Below, piece by piece: positions 28,873 through 37,198 of a stretch of 64,000 bases of DNA. A program made the position numbers and the translations under genes. The DNA is from Ruminococcus sp. (lineage in GTDB: Bacteria; Bacillota; Clostridia; Oscillospirales; Ruminococcaceae), in the NCBI GenBank assembly GCA_015066865.1, contig SVNQ01000001.1, positions 92,766 through 156,765 of the forward strand, given 5' to 3'. Within the stretch, counting starts at the first letter, position 1, and the number at the start of each line of letters is the position of its first letter. The notes under the pieces were generated by a model that saw nothing but the letters and a program-made list of their open reading frames with translations, was not told the origin of the DNA and did no database searches.

Positions 28873-30771
28873 TTATTCTGCACTCTGGGACAAATCATAC
28901 AGACCATCCTCAGCGGCACGCAGTTTTTTCTCCCAGAGACTGCAAAGCTCCGACGCCGTTTCCATGGAATCCGCATACGCCATCAGCCGCAGGATACCGC
29001 TGTTTGTGGGCAGTTCAAGACGCACTGCCCTGTCGGGATTGCTTCGCCGCAGTTTTTCCACAGTCTGTCTGCTCAGGCGTGTGGAAATTTCCCTCCTTGC
29101 GGTGTGCATCGTAGGCAGGAGTGAAGCGGCGGCAGCGAGGGGAATGTGCCGTGTGTCAAGAATCCGCAGAATATGGCAGAAAAGCAGAATGCCGTCCGTG
29201 CAGACGCCCTGTCGGGCAAAGGCTTTGGCGGCAGTTGGGGTGACCGCAGGCGTATGGAGCCGCAGGATCCTTCCGCCGAAATGTGCGGCAAATGCTTCCG
29301 CAGCGGGGTGGAACTGTGCAGGAAGTGCCAGTGCTTCGCCCTTTTCCCGAAAAGAGAGCAGGCTGAGCAGCAGCAGACTGTCATGCGAAATCATTCCCGA
29401 TTCGGTGGAAAAAGCGCTTGCCTGCGTGCCGTCATCGGAGAGATTCAGCACGATCCTGTCCCCCGTGCCGCCAGAAAATAGCCGCTGTGCCGTTTCACGC
29501 AGCAGGGGATTGCCGCAGCAAACCTCAATGGTAAATCGTGGTTCCGGCAGAATTTTCCGGCACTCCGATTCCCAGAGTGAGTGAAACGCCTGTGCAGAAT
29601 GAATTTTTCCACATTCCGCGATTCTTGTGGAAAGTCCGCCCTCCAGCGCCTGCAAAAGCCGTCGGTTCTGTGCCGAAGTCAGTGCAAATCCGTCCGCACC
29701 GCGGACGGTCAGGTACTGTACACTGTCCCCATGCACCCAGATCATGCTGTCACAGTCCGCTGTTTTTCCGCAGTGGATGAGCTGTGAAAGTGCGCAGACT
29801 CCGCAGTTCCACACCTGTGCCCCCTGAGCTGCCGCACCGGAGGCAGCGGCAAGTGCAAACGGTTCGGACGTTTTTCTGTCATAGCCCACGGCAATGCGCA
29901 TGCCAAGTGCAGTCATTGCCGCACCGGTCTGCAATGCGGTTTCTACCGTATTCCATCGTGGCAGTCCCTCGTGGATGCCGTCCTGTTCATCCACGCAGAA
30001 CAGGCGTTTTTGTGGAGTTTTGCTGTGTGTCGAGACGATCTCTCCCTGCCCTACGGCAGCGTCCTCCAGCGTCATCTGCCGGTCAATGAGCGCATGACGG
30101 CAGATGACACAGCGGCGCAGGACGGTGCCTGCCCCGATCTGAACGCCATCTCCGAGAACGCAGTCCTCCAGTACAGCGTGATCTCCGATGATGCAGTCGC
30201 TTCCAATGACGCAGCTTTCGGAAATTTCCGTCTGCTTTCCGGTGCGAAGTCCCTGCCCGATGCGAAAATGCGACATGCGTGGAGCATCCAACAGATTCTG
30301 CTGCATGCGCAGATAATCGGAGGGAGTTTCAGGTCTGGGAAACTCTGACAGGATCACTGTCACTGCCTTTTCGGGAGTGGAAAGGGTACTCCCCACGGAA
30401 TGCAGTTCCGCATCAGTCGGGGAACCATCCGCATGCAGCAGGCGCACGGGTGCGGCAGCGGCGAAGGAATGCAGCTCACCCATATCCCATTGCGGCAGAC
30501 AGAGTCTGCGAAGCACGAGTGTGGGGGCTTCAGTACGCAGGGAATCGGCAGGTTCGGCATAATGCAGCTGCGGCTGCACCGGCAGGGAATCGGCAAAACG
30601 ACGGGTAGAACGATCGGCTCCGACAAGCGTAATGTCGGTGATGCCGCTCTGTTCGCAATAGCGCAGGATGTGGGCGAGGAGGGGGATATTGCAGTACGGC
30701 AGGAGTGCTTCGGGCATGGCATTTACGGGGATGCAGGAAACCTGTCCGTCACAGAATAAAATTGCGTGCAT
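28873..30771 (-). CDS. Degenerate nucleotidyltransferase / hexapeptide-repeat / phosphohexomutase fusion protein
   Basis: A 632-residue protein with the layout of NDP-sugar pyrophosphorylase-phosphomannomutase fusions: N-terminal nucleotidyltransferase-like domain (1-~170), left-handed beta-helix repeats (~190-245, e.g. CVIGSDCIIGDHAVLEDCVLGDG) and a C-terminal phosphohexomutase-like region (~275-632). Both active sites look lost: the glycine-rich GxGTRL loop is replaced by LFCDGQVSCIPVNAMPEALL, and the phosphoserine TASHNP motif by a segment reading MIWVHGDSVQ. A regulatory or binding role is therefore more likely than catalysis, but this is inference. The ATG at 30771 follows GAAAGGCGG; an upstream in-frame start crosses the preceding terminator. 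It lies downstream of a SpoVB-like flippase. Confidence 0.7.
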   Translation of the reverse strand: MHAILFCDGQVSCIPVNAMPEALLPYCNIPLLAHILRYCEQSGITDITLVGADRSTRRFADSLPVQPQLHYAEPADSLRTEAPTLVLRRLCLPQWDMGELHSFAAAAPVRLLHADGSPTDAELHSVGSTLSTPEKAVTVILSEFPRPETPSDYLRMQQNLLDAPRMSHFRIGQGLRTGKQTEISESCVIGSDCIIGDHAVLEDCVLGDGVQIGAGTVLRRCVICRHALIDRQMTLEDAAVGQGEIVSTHSKTPQKRLFCVDEQDGIHEGLPRWNTVETALQTGAAMTALGMRIAVGYDRKTSEPFALAAASGAAAQGAQVWNCGVCALSQLIHCGKTADCDSMIWVHGDSVQYLTVRGADGFALTSAQNRRLLQALEGGLSTRIAECGKIHSAQAFHSLWESECRKILPEPRFTIEVCCGNPLLRETAQRLFSGGTGDRIVLNLSDDGTQASAFSTESGMISHDSLLLLSLLSFREKGEALALPAQFHPAAEAFAAHFGGRILRLHTPAVTPTAAKAFARQGVCTDGILLFCHILRILDTRHIPLAAAASLLPTMHTARREISTRLSRQTVEKLRRSNPDRAVRLELPTNSGILRLMAYADSMETASELCSLWEKKLRAAEDGLYDLSQSAE

Positions 30772-30855
30772 AAAAAAACCGCCTTTCATGGGTGTTGACC
30801 GTGTTCTTTGAACAGTATGAACGGCAGCGGGCAAAAATATGCAGAAACATAACAA

Positions 30856-30888
30856 GGGGATCTGTCTGAAGTCGGACAGATCCCCCTC
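30856..30888 (-). terminator. Terminator of the SpoVB-like gene
   Basis: GGGGATCTGTC/GACAGATCCCC, an 11-base-pair stem with a loop of about 8 bases, 8 bases past the stop at 30896. The following T-rich stretch is weak (CTTGTTATGTTT), so some read-through into the fusion gene is possible. Confidence 0.7.
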
Positions 30889-30895
30889 CGAAATT

Positions 30896-32515
30896 TCATT
30901 TCCCTTTTCCGAGCAGTCTGCGCAAATCCTTTCCCATCGAAAGCCACAGAATCAGCACATACACCGCTCCCCCGCAAGCCACTGCCGCAAGCAGCGACAT
31001 TCTTTGAGGAAGGTGCGGAAGAACCCGACTGTAGCAAAGCCACGCTGCCGCTGCACACATGGCGGAAGCGTAGAGCATGCACAGAAATGCTTTTCCGACT
31101 GCAAGGGGTTCTTTCAGTTCTCTGCGCAGGAAAATCAATGCCAGAATCAGAATGACTCCATAGCAAAGGCTTGTGGAAACAGCTGCCCCTGCCGTGTACA
31201 GCAGCGGAATCAGCAGCAGATTTCCCAAGAACTTTACCGCAACGCCCGCAGCCATGATCTTTACCGGAAGATCCGCACGCCCGATTGCCTGCAGCAGGCT
31301 GAATACAGGAAAGGAAAGACAAAGGAATATAAGCCCTGCCGCCAGATACTGCAATCCGCTGCAGGCGGCAGCAATTTCCGCAGGACGTTCTGCGTAGAGA
31401 AATTCCAGAATCCCCCGTGACAGCACAAAAATACCGCCTGCCGCAGGAATCGCCGCAATTCCTGTCAGTATCAGCACCTGTGCAGCGTATCCTGCCGCTT
31501 CTTTGCGATCCCCCCTTGCCCATGCCTGCGCCGTGCAGGGGAGAACGCCCTTTGCAAACATGTTCGTCAGAGAGGGAACAAGATTGAATACGGTCACCGA
31601 AAGCCCCATGTAGGAGCCGTAGACGAATGCCGCCGCTTCCTCGGTCGGAATGTCGGGAGCAAGTGACGCTCCCTCATAGAATGCCGCTGTATTTTCAGTG
31701 ATGAGATTGTTGAAACAGCGCATGACTGTTACAAGGTCGATCAGCGATGTGAGATTCGTTACGAGTGAGCCGAGCGCCACGGGAATCAGGACGGACAGAA
31801 GCATGCGGACAATTTTCCAAGAGGAGCCGGAAACTTTGGAATTGACGGAACACTGACGTTTCCGGCTGAAAAAAAGCGTGCAGAGCCAGCCGGCTGCCGT
31901 GGAAAGCGTGACGCCCAGTACAGCGGCGGCGGCAGCTGCGCCCTCACGGCTGATGCCGGAGAGAAATGACGGAAGTTCGGGACTTTCCAGTATGAGATGG
32001 CAGAGCCAGAGTCCGCACAGGAGCTTGCAGAGCGCTTCGATTGCCTGTGAAACCGCAGTGGGGTACATGTTGCACAGACCCTCGTGATAGCCCCGTTCCA
32101 CTGCGGTCAGACAGCTGAACAGCACTGCGGGTGCAATGGCAAGCACGGCAGGGTACGCCTCCATGCTTTCTGCGGTGTAGAGTGTGAAAATTCTTGCAGT
32201 CAGAAGCGCAAATACCGTCCCTGCAAGTCCCCCGACAAGGAACAGCCGCCTTGCTACGCTGCGGATGCGCAATGCACCGGAGATGTCCCCCGATGCAGCA
32301 CAAGCGGCTACGGAACGAGCCACCGCCGTGGAAAGTCCCGTAACAAATACCGCATAAAGCGGCAGGAACAGTCCGTATGCACAGCTGAAATACCCCATTC
32401 CCGTGCCGCCGAGGAGGTTTGTCAGCGGTATTTTGAATAAAGCGCCGAGAAGCTTTGCGGTGAGAGCAGAAATGCCGAGAATTAGGGATCCTTTGAGAAA
32501 AGTTTGTTTTTTCAT
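30896..32515 (-). CDS. Oligosaccharide flippase family protein (SpoVB/MurJ-like, MOP superfamily)
   Basis: A 539-residue polytopic protein with about 14 hydrophobic segments and a signal-anchor-like start (KGSLILGISALTAKLLGALFKIPLTNLLGG), the typical opening of SpoVB and other lipid-linked oligosaccharide flippases. The MOP superfamily moves lipid-linked sugars or peptidoglycan precursors across the membrane. The ATG at 32515 follows AGAAAGGACAG; the frame is open 89 codons further upstream but this crosses the opposite gene's promoter. The cargo cannot be read from sequence; SpoVB (spore cortex) and a housekeeping lipid II flippase are both possible. Confidence 0.85.
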   Translation of the reverse strand: MKKQTFLKGSLILGISALTAKLLGALFKIPLTNLLGGTGMGYFSCAYGLFLPLYAVFVTGLSTAVARSVAACAASGDISGALRIRSVARRLFLVGGLAGTVFALLTARIFTLYTAESMEAYPAVLAIAPAVLFSCLTAVERGYHEGLCNMYPTAVSQAIEALCKLLCGLWLCHLILESPELPSFLSGISREGAAAAAAVLGVTLSTAAGWLCTLFFSRKRQCSVNSKVSGSSWKIVRMLLSVLIPVALGSLVTNLTSLIDLVTVMRCFNNLITENTAAFYEGASLAPDIPTEEAAAFVYGSYMGLSVTVFNLVPSLTNMFAKGVLPCTAQAWARGDRKEAAGYAAQVLILTGIAAIPAAGGIFVLSRGILEFLYAERPAEIAAACSGLQYLAAGLIFLCLSFPVFSLLQAIGRADLPVKIMAAGVAVKFLGNLLLIPLLYTAGAAVSTSLCYGVILILALIFLRRELKEPLAVGKAFLCMLYASAMCAAAAWLCYSRVLPHLPQRMSLLAAVACGGAVYVLILWLSMGKDLRRLLGKGK

Positions 32516-32569
32516 GGGCTGTCCTTTCTGTGCAGGAAGAAATAAATTCAAGTTTTTTTTGATTTTATG

Positions 32570-32598
32570 TTGCCGAAATGAAAAATATGTGCTATAAT
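32570..32598 (+). promoter_or_regulatory. Promoter of the leader RNA and aminotransferase operon
   Basis: TTGCCG (32570-32575), a 17-base spacer and a perfect TATAAT (32593-32598). The predicted transcript start, near 32605, coincides with the start of a long imperfect hairpin. Confidence 0.8.
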
Positions 32599-32604
32599 AG
32601 AAAT

Positions 32605-32715
32605 GAGCCTCTGCCCAAAAGCGGTTTTTCCCCTTGATAGGTGTTATTTCCATGCCTTGTGCATACAATGGAATCATCGGAGCATTTGTGAAAAAGCGAA
32701 GGCAGAGAGTTTTAA
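32605..32715 (+). ncRNA. Structured leader or small RNA upstream of the aminotransferase
   Basis: Right after the promoter, CTCTGCC (32609-32615) pairs with GGCAGAG (32701-32707), CGGTTTTTC (32622-32630) pairs with GAAAAAGCG (32690-32698, one mismatch), and TTCCAT (32648-32653) pairs with ATGGAA (32668-32673) around an inner TTGT/ACAA stem. The result is one long rod with two internal bulges, closed at the transcript's 5' end and followed by GAGTTTTAAG. The rod with a large central bubble recalls 6S RNA but is shorter than usual. It could equally be a regulatory leader of the operon. Family not established. Confidence 0.5.
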
Positions 32716-32733
32716 GCAAAAGGAATGAAATAC

Positions 32734-33927
32734 ATGAACTATTCTTTTTCTGAAAAGGTTTCACAGCTGCAGGCTTCTGCAATCCGTGAGATTCTGAAAT
32801 ATACCGCAGATCCCGAGGTTATTTCATTTGCAGCCGGAAATCCTGCGCCCGAGGCGTTCCCCATTGATGCGGTGAAGGAGATCTCTGCAAAAATGCTGGC
32901 TGAAGAACCGATTGCCGTGCTGCAGTACGGCATCACCGAGGGCTACACGCCCCTGCGTGACATGATGAAGCAGCGTATGGCAGCAGCGGATTGTTTCTGT
33001 GAGGAGCGTGAGGATCTGATCATCACCTCCGGCGCGCAGCAGGTTATGGAGCTTGCGTGCAAATCCCTGTGCAATGCAGGCGATACGCTGATTTGTGAAG
33101 CGCCGAGCTTCATCGGTTCGCTCAATGCGTTCAAGTCCTACAACGTCAATCTCGTGGGTATTCCGCTTGATGACGAGGGTATGGATCCCGAACTGCTCGA
33201 AGCAGCACTCAAGGCAAACTCCAACACCAAGCTGATCTATCTGATCCCCAATTTCCAGAATCCCACCGGCAAGACCACAAGCCTTGCACGCAGAAAGCAG
33301 ATCTATGCGCTTGCGCAGAAATATGATGTGCTGATTTTGGAGGATAATCCATACGGCGATCTGAGATTTACAGGCGAGCATGTGCCGAGCATCAAGACGA
33401 TGGATACCGACGGCAGAGTGATCTATGCAGGTTCTTTCTCCAAGGTGCTTGCCCCCGGCATCCGTGTGGGCTATGCGATCGCACCGAAGGAAATTATTTC
33501 CAAGATGGTTGTCTGCAAGCAGGTTTCCGACGTGCAGAGCAATAATTTCGGTCAGATGCTGGCATACGGCTTCCTCAAGAATTATGACTTTGACGCACAC
33601 CTCTCCATGCTCAGAGGTATTTATAAGCAGAAGTGCGAGAGAATGCTTGCCGGTATGGATGCAGCATTCTCCAAGAAAATTCAGTTCACACGTCCTGAGG
33701 GCGGTCTGTTCATCTGGTGTACACTCCCCGATGACTGCGATATGATGGGCTTCTGCAAGAGAGCCGTTTCGGAGTATAAAATCGCAGTAGTTCCGGGCAG
33801 CGCATTCATGGTGAGTGAGGCGGATAAGACCACATCCTTCCGCATGAATTATTCCACACCCACGGATGAAGCAATCGACCGCGGCGTGGAGATCCTCGGC
33901 AGGCTGACAAAAGAAATGTTCGGCTAA
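32734..33927 (+). CDS. PLP-dependent class I/II aminotransferase (2-aminoadipate / MocR-type fold)
   Basis: A 397-residue fold-type I aminotransferase. It begins YSFSEKVSQLQASAIREILKYT and then VISFAAGNPAPEAFP, typical of the LysN/2-aminoadipate transaminase group. The PLP-binding segments are ITSGAQQVMEL, NPTGKTTS, the EDNPYGDLRF aspartate, and the Schiff-base lysine in GSFSKVLAPGIRVGYA; the substrate carboxylate arginine is in SFRMNYS. There is no N-terminal GntR helix-turn-helix, so it is an enzyme rather than a MocR regulator. AAAGGA touches the ATG at 32725 directly, so the ATG at 32734, 9 bases beyond it, is chosen. It heads an operon running to 36968. The amino acid substrate is not known. 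Confidence 0.88.
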   Translation: MNYSFSEKVSQLQASAIREILKYTADPEVISFAAGNPAPEAFPIDAVKEISAKMLAEEPIAVLQYGITEGYTPLRDMMKQRMAAADCFCEEREDLIITSGAQQVMELACKSLCNAGDTLICEAPSFIGSLNAFKSYNVNLVGIPLDDEGMDPELLEAALKANSNTKLIYLIPNFQNPTGKTTSLARRKQIYALAQKYDVLILEDNPYGDLRFTGEHVPSIKTMDTDGRVIYAGSFSKVLAPGIRVGYAIAPKEIISKMVVCKQVSDVQSNNFGQMLAYGFLKNYDFDAHLSMLRGIYKQKCERMLAGMDAAFSKKIQFTRPEGGLFIWCTLPDDCDMMGFCKRAVSEYKIAVVPGSAFMVSEADKTTSFRMNYSTPTDEAIDRGVEILGRLTKEMFG

Positions 33928-33969
33928 AGAGATAAAATACATTGATCAATATGAAAGGAATTTTGAATC

Positions 33970-34515
33970 ATGGCAGTAGTAAGACGTTCTCCGCTGGATC
34001 CGTATCCGGTGACTCCCAAATATCTGGCAACCCGCAGCAGTGCGCTGCATATTCCGTCCGCACAGTTCCAGAACATCAAGTTCAAGGCTGACGAGGTATA
34101 CGGAGTTGTTGTAGATATGCCGATGAGTCCGGTGATTATGGTGACAATGGTATGTTTCATCAATGGTGCGGCAAACCTGTATTTTAACAACGGTGCAGAG
34201 TATACCGGCGCATCCACAAAATACAAGTCCGTTGTGCAGGCAGCAAGAAATCTGGTTGTCAACTCCAACCAGCTGTTGCCCCTCGGCAAAAAGACAACGC
34301 AGTTCCCTCTGCCCACCAATAACGGTCATCATGTATATCTGATGACAAAGCGAGGCACATTTAAGGTTGAAATTGATCCCCGCAATCCCGGTGCATTGGA
34401 GCGTGAAAAGCGTGTGATCCACTATCTGTACCAGCAGGTAATGGCTTCTCTGCGTATGGCGCAGATGCGTGATAATGGTGTGGAAGCAGAAGTTCCCGGA
34501 GGCGATGAGGCATGA
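33970..34515 (+). CDS. Conserved-looking protein of unknown function between aminotransferase and trpS
   Basis: A 181-residue soluble protein with no signal peptide or membrane helix. It starts with a Pro-rich stretch (AVVRRSPLDPYPVTPKYLA), has a beta-rich middle that includes MPMSPVIMVTMVCFINGAANLYFNNG and the repeated small-residue turn GASTKYKSVVQAARNLV, and ends in a charged helix (REKRVIHYLYQQVMASLRMAQM). I do not recognise a family. Codon use is like its neighbours, the start follows GAAAGGAATTTTG, and its stop overlaps the trpS start by ATGA, which all support a real gene co-translated with trpS. Confidence 0.75.
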   Translation: MAVVRRSPLDPYPVTPKYLATRSSALHIPSAQFQNIKFKADEVYGVVVDMPMSPVIMVTMVCFINGAANLYFNNGAEYTGASTKYKSVVQAARNLVVNSNQLLPLGKKTTQFPLPTNNGHHVYLMTKRGTFKVEIDPRNPGALEREKRVIHYLYQQVMASLRMAQMRDNGVEAEVPGGDEA

Positions 34516-35540
34516 GTGAGCAGGTATCACAGTCCGCTGCAGCACAGGAAAAAAAGCTGATCTTCAGCGGCATTCAGCCCACGGGTACCTTTACCCTCGG
34601 CAACTATATCGGTGCGATCCGCAACTGGAAGCCCCTGCAGGAGGAATACCGCTGCATCTATTGCGTGGTGGATATGCACGCAATTACCGTGAAAATCGAG
34701 CCTGCACAGCTGCGCCGCAATACCCTTGAGGCGTATGCGCTGCTGCTTGCCTGCGGCATTGACCTCGACAAGTCCCTGCTGTTCATCCAGAGCCATGTCA
34801 AGAGCCATGCGGAGCTTTCGTGGATCCTCAACTGCTCGACGCAGTTCGGTGAGCTTTCCAGAATGACGCAGTTCAAGGAAAAGAGCCAGCGCCATGCGGA
34901 TGACATCAATGCAGGTCTGTTTGATTATCCCGTGCTGATGGCGGCGGATATTCTCGCATACAATGCCGATCTCGTGCCCGTGGGTGCGGATCAGACGCAG
35001 CATCTGGAGCTTGCAAGAACCATCGCACGCCGTTTCAACGGCAGATACGGCGATACCTTCACCATTCCGGAGCCTTATATTTCTCCGATCGGCGCAAGAG
35101 TTATGTCCTTGCAGGATCCGACGAAGAAAATGTCCAAATCCGATGATAACCCCAATGCCTGCATCCTGATTCTGGATGACAAGGATACGATTATCCGCAA
35201 ATTTAAGCGTGCCGTGACCGACAGTGAAGCAGAGATCTGCTTCCGTGAGGGCAAGGACGGTATCAACAACCTGCTGACCATCTATTCCGCAGTGACGGGT
35301 AAGTCCATTGACGATGCCGTGAAGGAATTTGCCGGGCAGGGCTACGGTACATTCAAGCTTGCAGTCGGTGAAGCGGTTGCCGATCATCTGGCACCGGTTC
35401 GTGAGAATTACACAAAGCTCATCGGCGACAAGGCATACCTCAAGGAATGCTACACACGCTGCGGTGCGGAGGCACTTCGCTATTCCCAAAGAGTGCTGAG
35501 CAAGGTGTACCGCAAGGTCGGTTTTATCGACGCAAGATAA
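34512..35540 (+). CDS. trpS: Tryptophan--tRNA ligase
   Basis: A class I synthetase charging tRNA(Trp). At 342 residues it has the usual length, with the HIGH-type signature PTGTFTLGNYIGA (about residues 23-35) and the KMSKS loop (about residue 206). The tryptophan pocket region DYPVLMAADILAYNADLVPVGADQTQHLELAR is complete. The first dozen residues (SEQVSQSAAAQEKK) are a non-conserved extension; the ATG used overlaps the upstream stop. No Trp T-box is seen before it, so regulation would be through the operon promoter at 32570. Confidence 0.96.
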   Translation: MSEQVSQSAAAQEKKLIFSGIQPTGTFTLGNYIGAIRNWKPLQEEYRCIYCVVDMHAITVKIEPAQLRRNTLEAYALLLACGIDLDKSLLFIQSHVKSHAELSWILNCSTQFGELSRMTQFKEKSQRHADDINAGLFDYPVLMAADILAYNADLVPVGADQTQHLELARTIARRFNGRYGDTFTIPEPYISPIGARVMSLQDPTKKMSKSDDNPNACILILDDKDTIIRKFKRAVTDSEAEICFREGKDGINNLLTIYSAVTGKSIDDAVKEFAGQGYGTFKLAVGEAVADHLAPVRENYTKLIGDKAYLKECYTRCGAEALRYSQRVLSKVYRKVGFIDAR

Positions 35541-35584
35541 CAGGAGAATTTCTCCGAATTATGGGCAATCTATAGGGAGGAACT

Positions 35585-36442
35585 ATGGTTGAGTTTGAAC
35601 AGAAGCCGCAGTATGGCATTGCGGATCTGCAAGAGATCGTAAGACTTCTGCGCAGCCCGGGCGGCTGTCCGTGGGATAGAGAACAGACACACACCTCCAT
35701 CCGCAACGATTTTCTGGAGGAAGCATATGAAGCGGTTGAGGCAATCGACCTGCTGGATATGCCTCTCATGCGTGAGGAGCTTGGAGATGTGCTTCTGCAG
35801 GTGGTGTTTCACTGCTGTCTGGCAGAGGAGGAAGCACAGTTTGATTTCGCAGCAGTCTGCGACGAGATCTGCAAGAAGCTGATCGTCCGCCATCCCCATG
35901 TATTTGGCGATGTCAAGGCGGAGGATACGGATACGGTTCTGAAGAACTGGGATGCCATCAAGAAGGAAACCAAGGGACAGGAGACCTATGCGGATACGCT
36001 CAGCAGTGTTGCCAAGTCCCTGCCTGCGCTGACAAGAGCGCAGAAGGTTGGAAAGCGTGCTGCAAGAGCCGGCATGGATTTTGACGATGCGGCGGCGGCA
36101 TTTGACTGTGTTCGTGCGGAACGTGCGGAGCTGCAGGCAGCGATTGCAGAGGGCGATAAGGCAATGATCGAGGAGGAGCTGGGCGACCTGCTGTTCTCCT
36201 GCGTGAATACTGCACGCCATCTGGGAATTGACGCTGAGCAGGCACTGACAAAGGCTACGGGCAAATTCATAGAACGCTTTGCGGCAACCGAACAGCTTGT
36301 CAGTGCGGATGGGAAAAACATGCCCGATCTGAGCATTGGGGAACTGGATGTGTACTGGGAGAATGCCAAGGAGCATGAGCGACAGGCACAGGAACAACAA
36401 ATTGAACAAGAGAATACACAGGAGGAAAATAACAATGACTAA
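35585..36442 (+). CDS. mazG: Nucleoside triphosphate pyrophosphohydrolase MazG
   Basis: This enzyme hydrolyses NTPs/dNTPs to monophosphates and PPi and is thought to clean nucleotide pools and lower (p)ppGpp. The 285 residues hold two all-alpha MazG domains. The first has LRSPGGCPWDREQTH (18-32) and the metal-binding EEAYE and EELGDVLLQ motifs; the second ends with EEELGDLLFSCVN near residue 205. The start follows AGGGAGGAAC. The stop overlaps the first codons of the HU gene by 8 bases. Confidence 0.94.
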   Translation: MVEFEQKPQYGIADLQEIVRLLRSPGGCPWDREQTHTSIRNDFLEEAYEAVEAIDLLDMPLMREELGDVLLQVVFHCCLAEEEAQFDFAAVCDEICKKLIVRHPHVFGDVKAEDTDTVLKNWDAIKKETKGQETYADTLSSVAKSLPALTRAQKVGKRAARAGMDFDDAAAAFDCVRAERAELQAAIAEGDKAMIEEELGDLLFSCVNTARHLGIDAEQALTKATGKFIERFAATEQLVSADGKNMPDLSIGELDVYWENAKEHERQAQEQQIEQENTQEENNND

Positions 36443-36719
36443 ATCTGAACTGATCACAAAGTATGCAAAGCACAGCGGCTGCACCAAGAAGGAAGCAGAG
36501 GCAACGGTAAACTTTATTTTTGACACCATCCGTGATACACTGGCAACCGGTGAGAAGGTGGTTCTGACGGGCTTTGGCACATTTGATGTAAGAGATCGCC
36601 GTGAGAAGGTATGCCTGAATCCCAGAACCGGTGAACCGATCCAGCTGCCGTCCGGCAAGGCGCCTGCATTTAAGGCTGGCAGAGGCCTGAAGGATGCTGT
36701 AAGCGGCAAGGAAGACTGA
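36435..36719 (+). CDS. hup: HU-family DNA-binding protein
   Basis: A 94-residue histone-like protein that bends and compacts DNA as a dimer. It begins MTKSELITKYAKHSGCTKKEAE and has the core GEKVVLTGFGTF, the flexible arm with LNPRTGEPI, and the PAFKAGRGLKDAV end. The ATG at 36435 is behind ACAGGAGG and overlaps mazG by 8 bases; a longer in-frame frame inside mazG lacks a site. The next gene encodes RqcP; the mazG-hup-rqcP order is common in Firmicutes. Confidence 0.96.
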   Translation: MTKSELITKYAKHSGCTKKEAEATVNFIFDTIRDTLATGEKVVLTGFGTFDVRDRREKVCLNPRTGEPIQLPSGKAPAFKAGRGLKDAVSGKED

Positions 36720-36722
36720 GCA

Positions 36723-36968
36723 ATGCGTCTTGATAAATATCTGAAAAATTCCCGACTCATCAAGCGCCGCACCATTGCCAATGAGGCATGTGACGCAGGA
36801 AAGGTCATCGTCAACGGCAAGGTGGCAAGAGCCTCCTATGATGTGAAGGTGAATGACGTGATCGAGATCCAGATGGGAACTCGTCCTGTCAGGGTTCGCG
36901 TGGTGGCAGTTGCTGAACATGCAACCAAAGCTGACGCTGCAGAAATGTATGCAGTCGTGAATGAATAG
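36723..36968 (+). CDS. rqcP: S4-domain RNA-binding protein RqcP
   Basis: An 81-residue protein that is nearly all S4 domain (MRLDKYLKNSRLIKRRTIANEACDAGKVIVNGKVA). This matches the heat-shock Hsp15/YabO group; the Bacillus member, RqcP, works with RqcH in Ala-tail addition on stalled 50S subunits. Three bases separate it from hup and it closes the operon, with a terminator at 36976. Confidence 0.92.
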   Translation: MRLDKYLKNSRLIKRRTIANEACDAGKVIVNGKVARASYDVKVNDVIEIQMGTRPVRVRVVAVAEHATKADAAEMYAVVNE

Positions 36969-36975
36969 AATGAAG

Positions 36976-37006
36976 AAGCCGCTTCCGGTGTATCGGAAGC
37001 GGCTTT
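36976..37006 (+). terminator. Terminator of the aminotransferase-trpS-rqcP operon
   Basis: AGCCGCTTCCG/CGGAAGCGGCT with a 5-base loop, 7 bases past the rqcP stop. A near-copy of the same stem recurs at 37138. Confidence 0.88.
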
Positions 37007-37038
37007 GAAATTATCAAAAACTATGATTTTTCTTAAAT

Positions 37039-37104
37039 TTGCCCCACCCCCTTCCCCCTCCCCAGAGGGGAGGGGGAAAGAGAGGGTGCTACCGCACCCT
37101 CAAC
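37039..37104. repeat. GC-rich double-hairpin element
   Basis: CCTTCCCCCTCCCC-AGA-GGGGAGGGGGAA (about 37049-37078) is directly followed by GGGTGC-TACC-GCACCC (about 37085-37100). It lies between two terminators with almost the same stem. It is strikingly richer in C/G than its surroundings and non-coding; it resembles dispersed intergenic repeats. Confidence 0.65.
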
Positions 37105-37137
37105 CCGCTCTCCATGCTGAGTGCTTTTTGACAAACT

Positions 37138-37169
37138 AAGCCGCTTCCCAATTACCGGAAGCGGCTTTT
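37138..37169. terminator. Terminator facing the 407-residue membrane protein gene
   Basis: AAGCCGCTTCC/GGAAGCGGCTT with an 8-base loop; the stem is almost the same as at 36976 with a different loop. It lies 30 bases past the stop of the minus-strand gene at 37199. Confidence 0.8.
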
Positions 37170-37198
37170 GTGATATGGTTATGTTTCAGATAGCGGCA

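Noticed and set aside
37039..37104. The GC-rich hairpins as an extra terminator pair
   Set aside because: No T run follows either hairpin and real terminators already exist on both sides.
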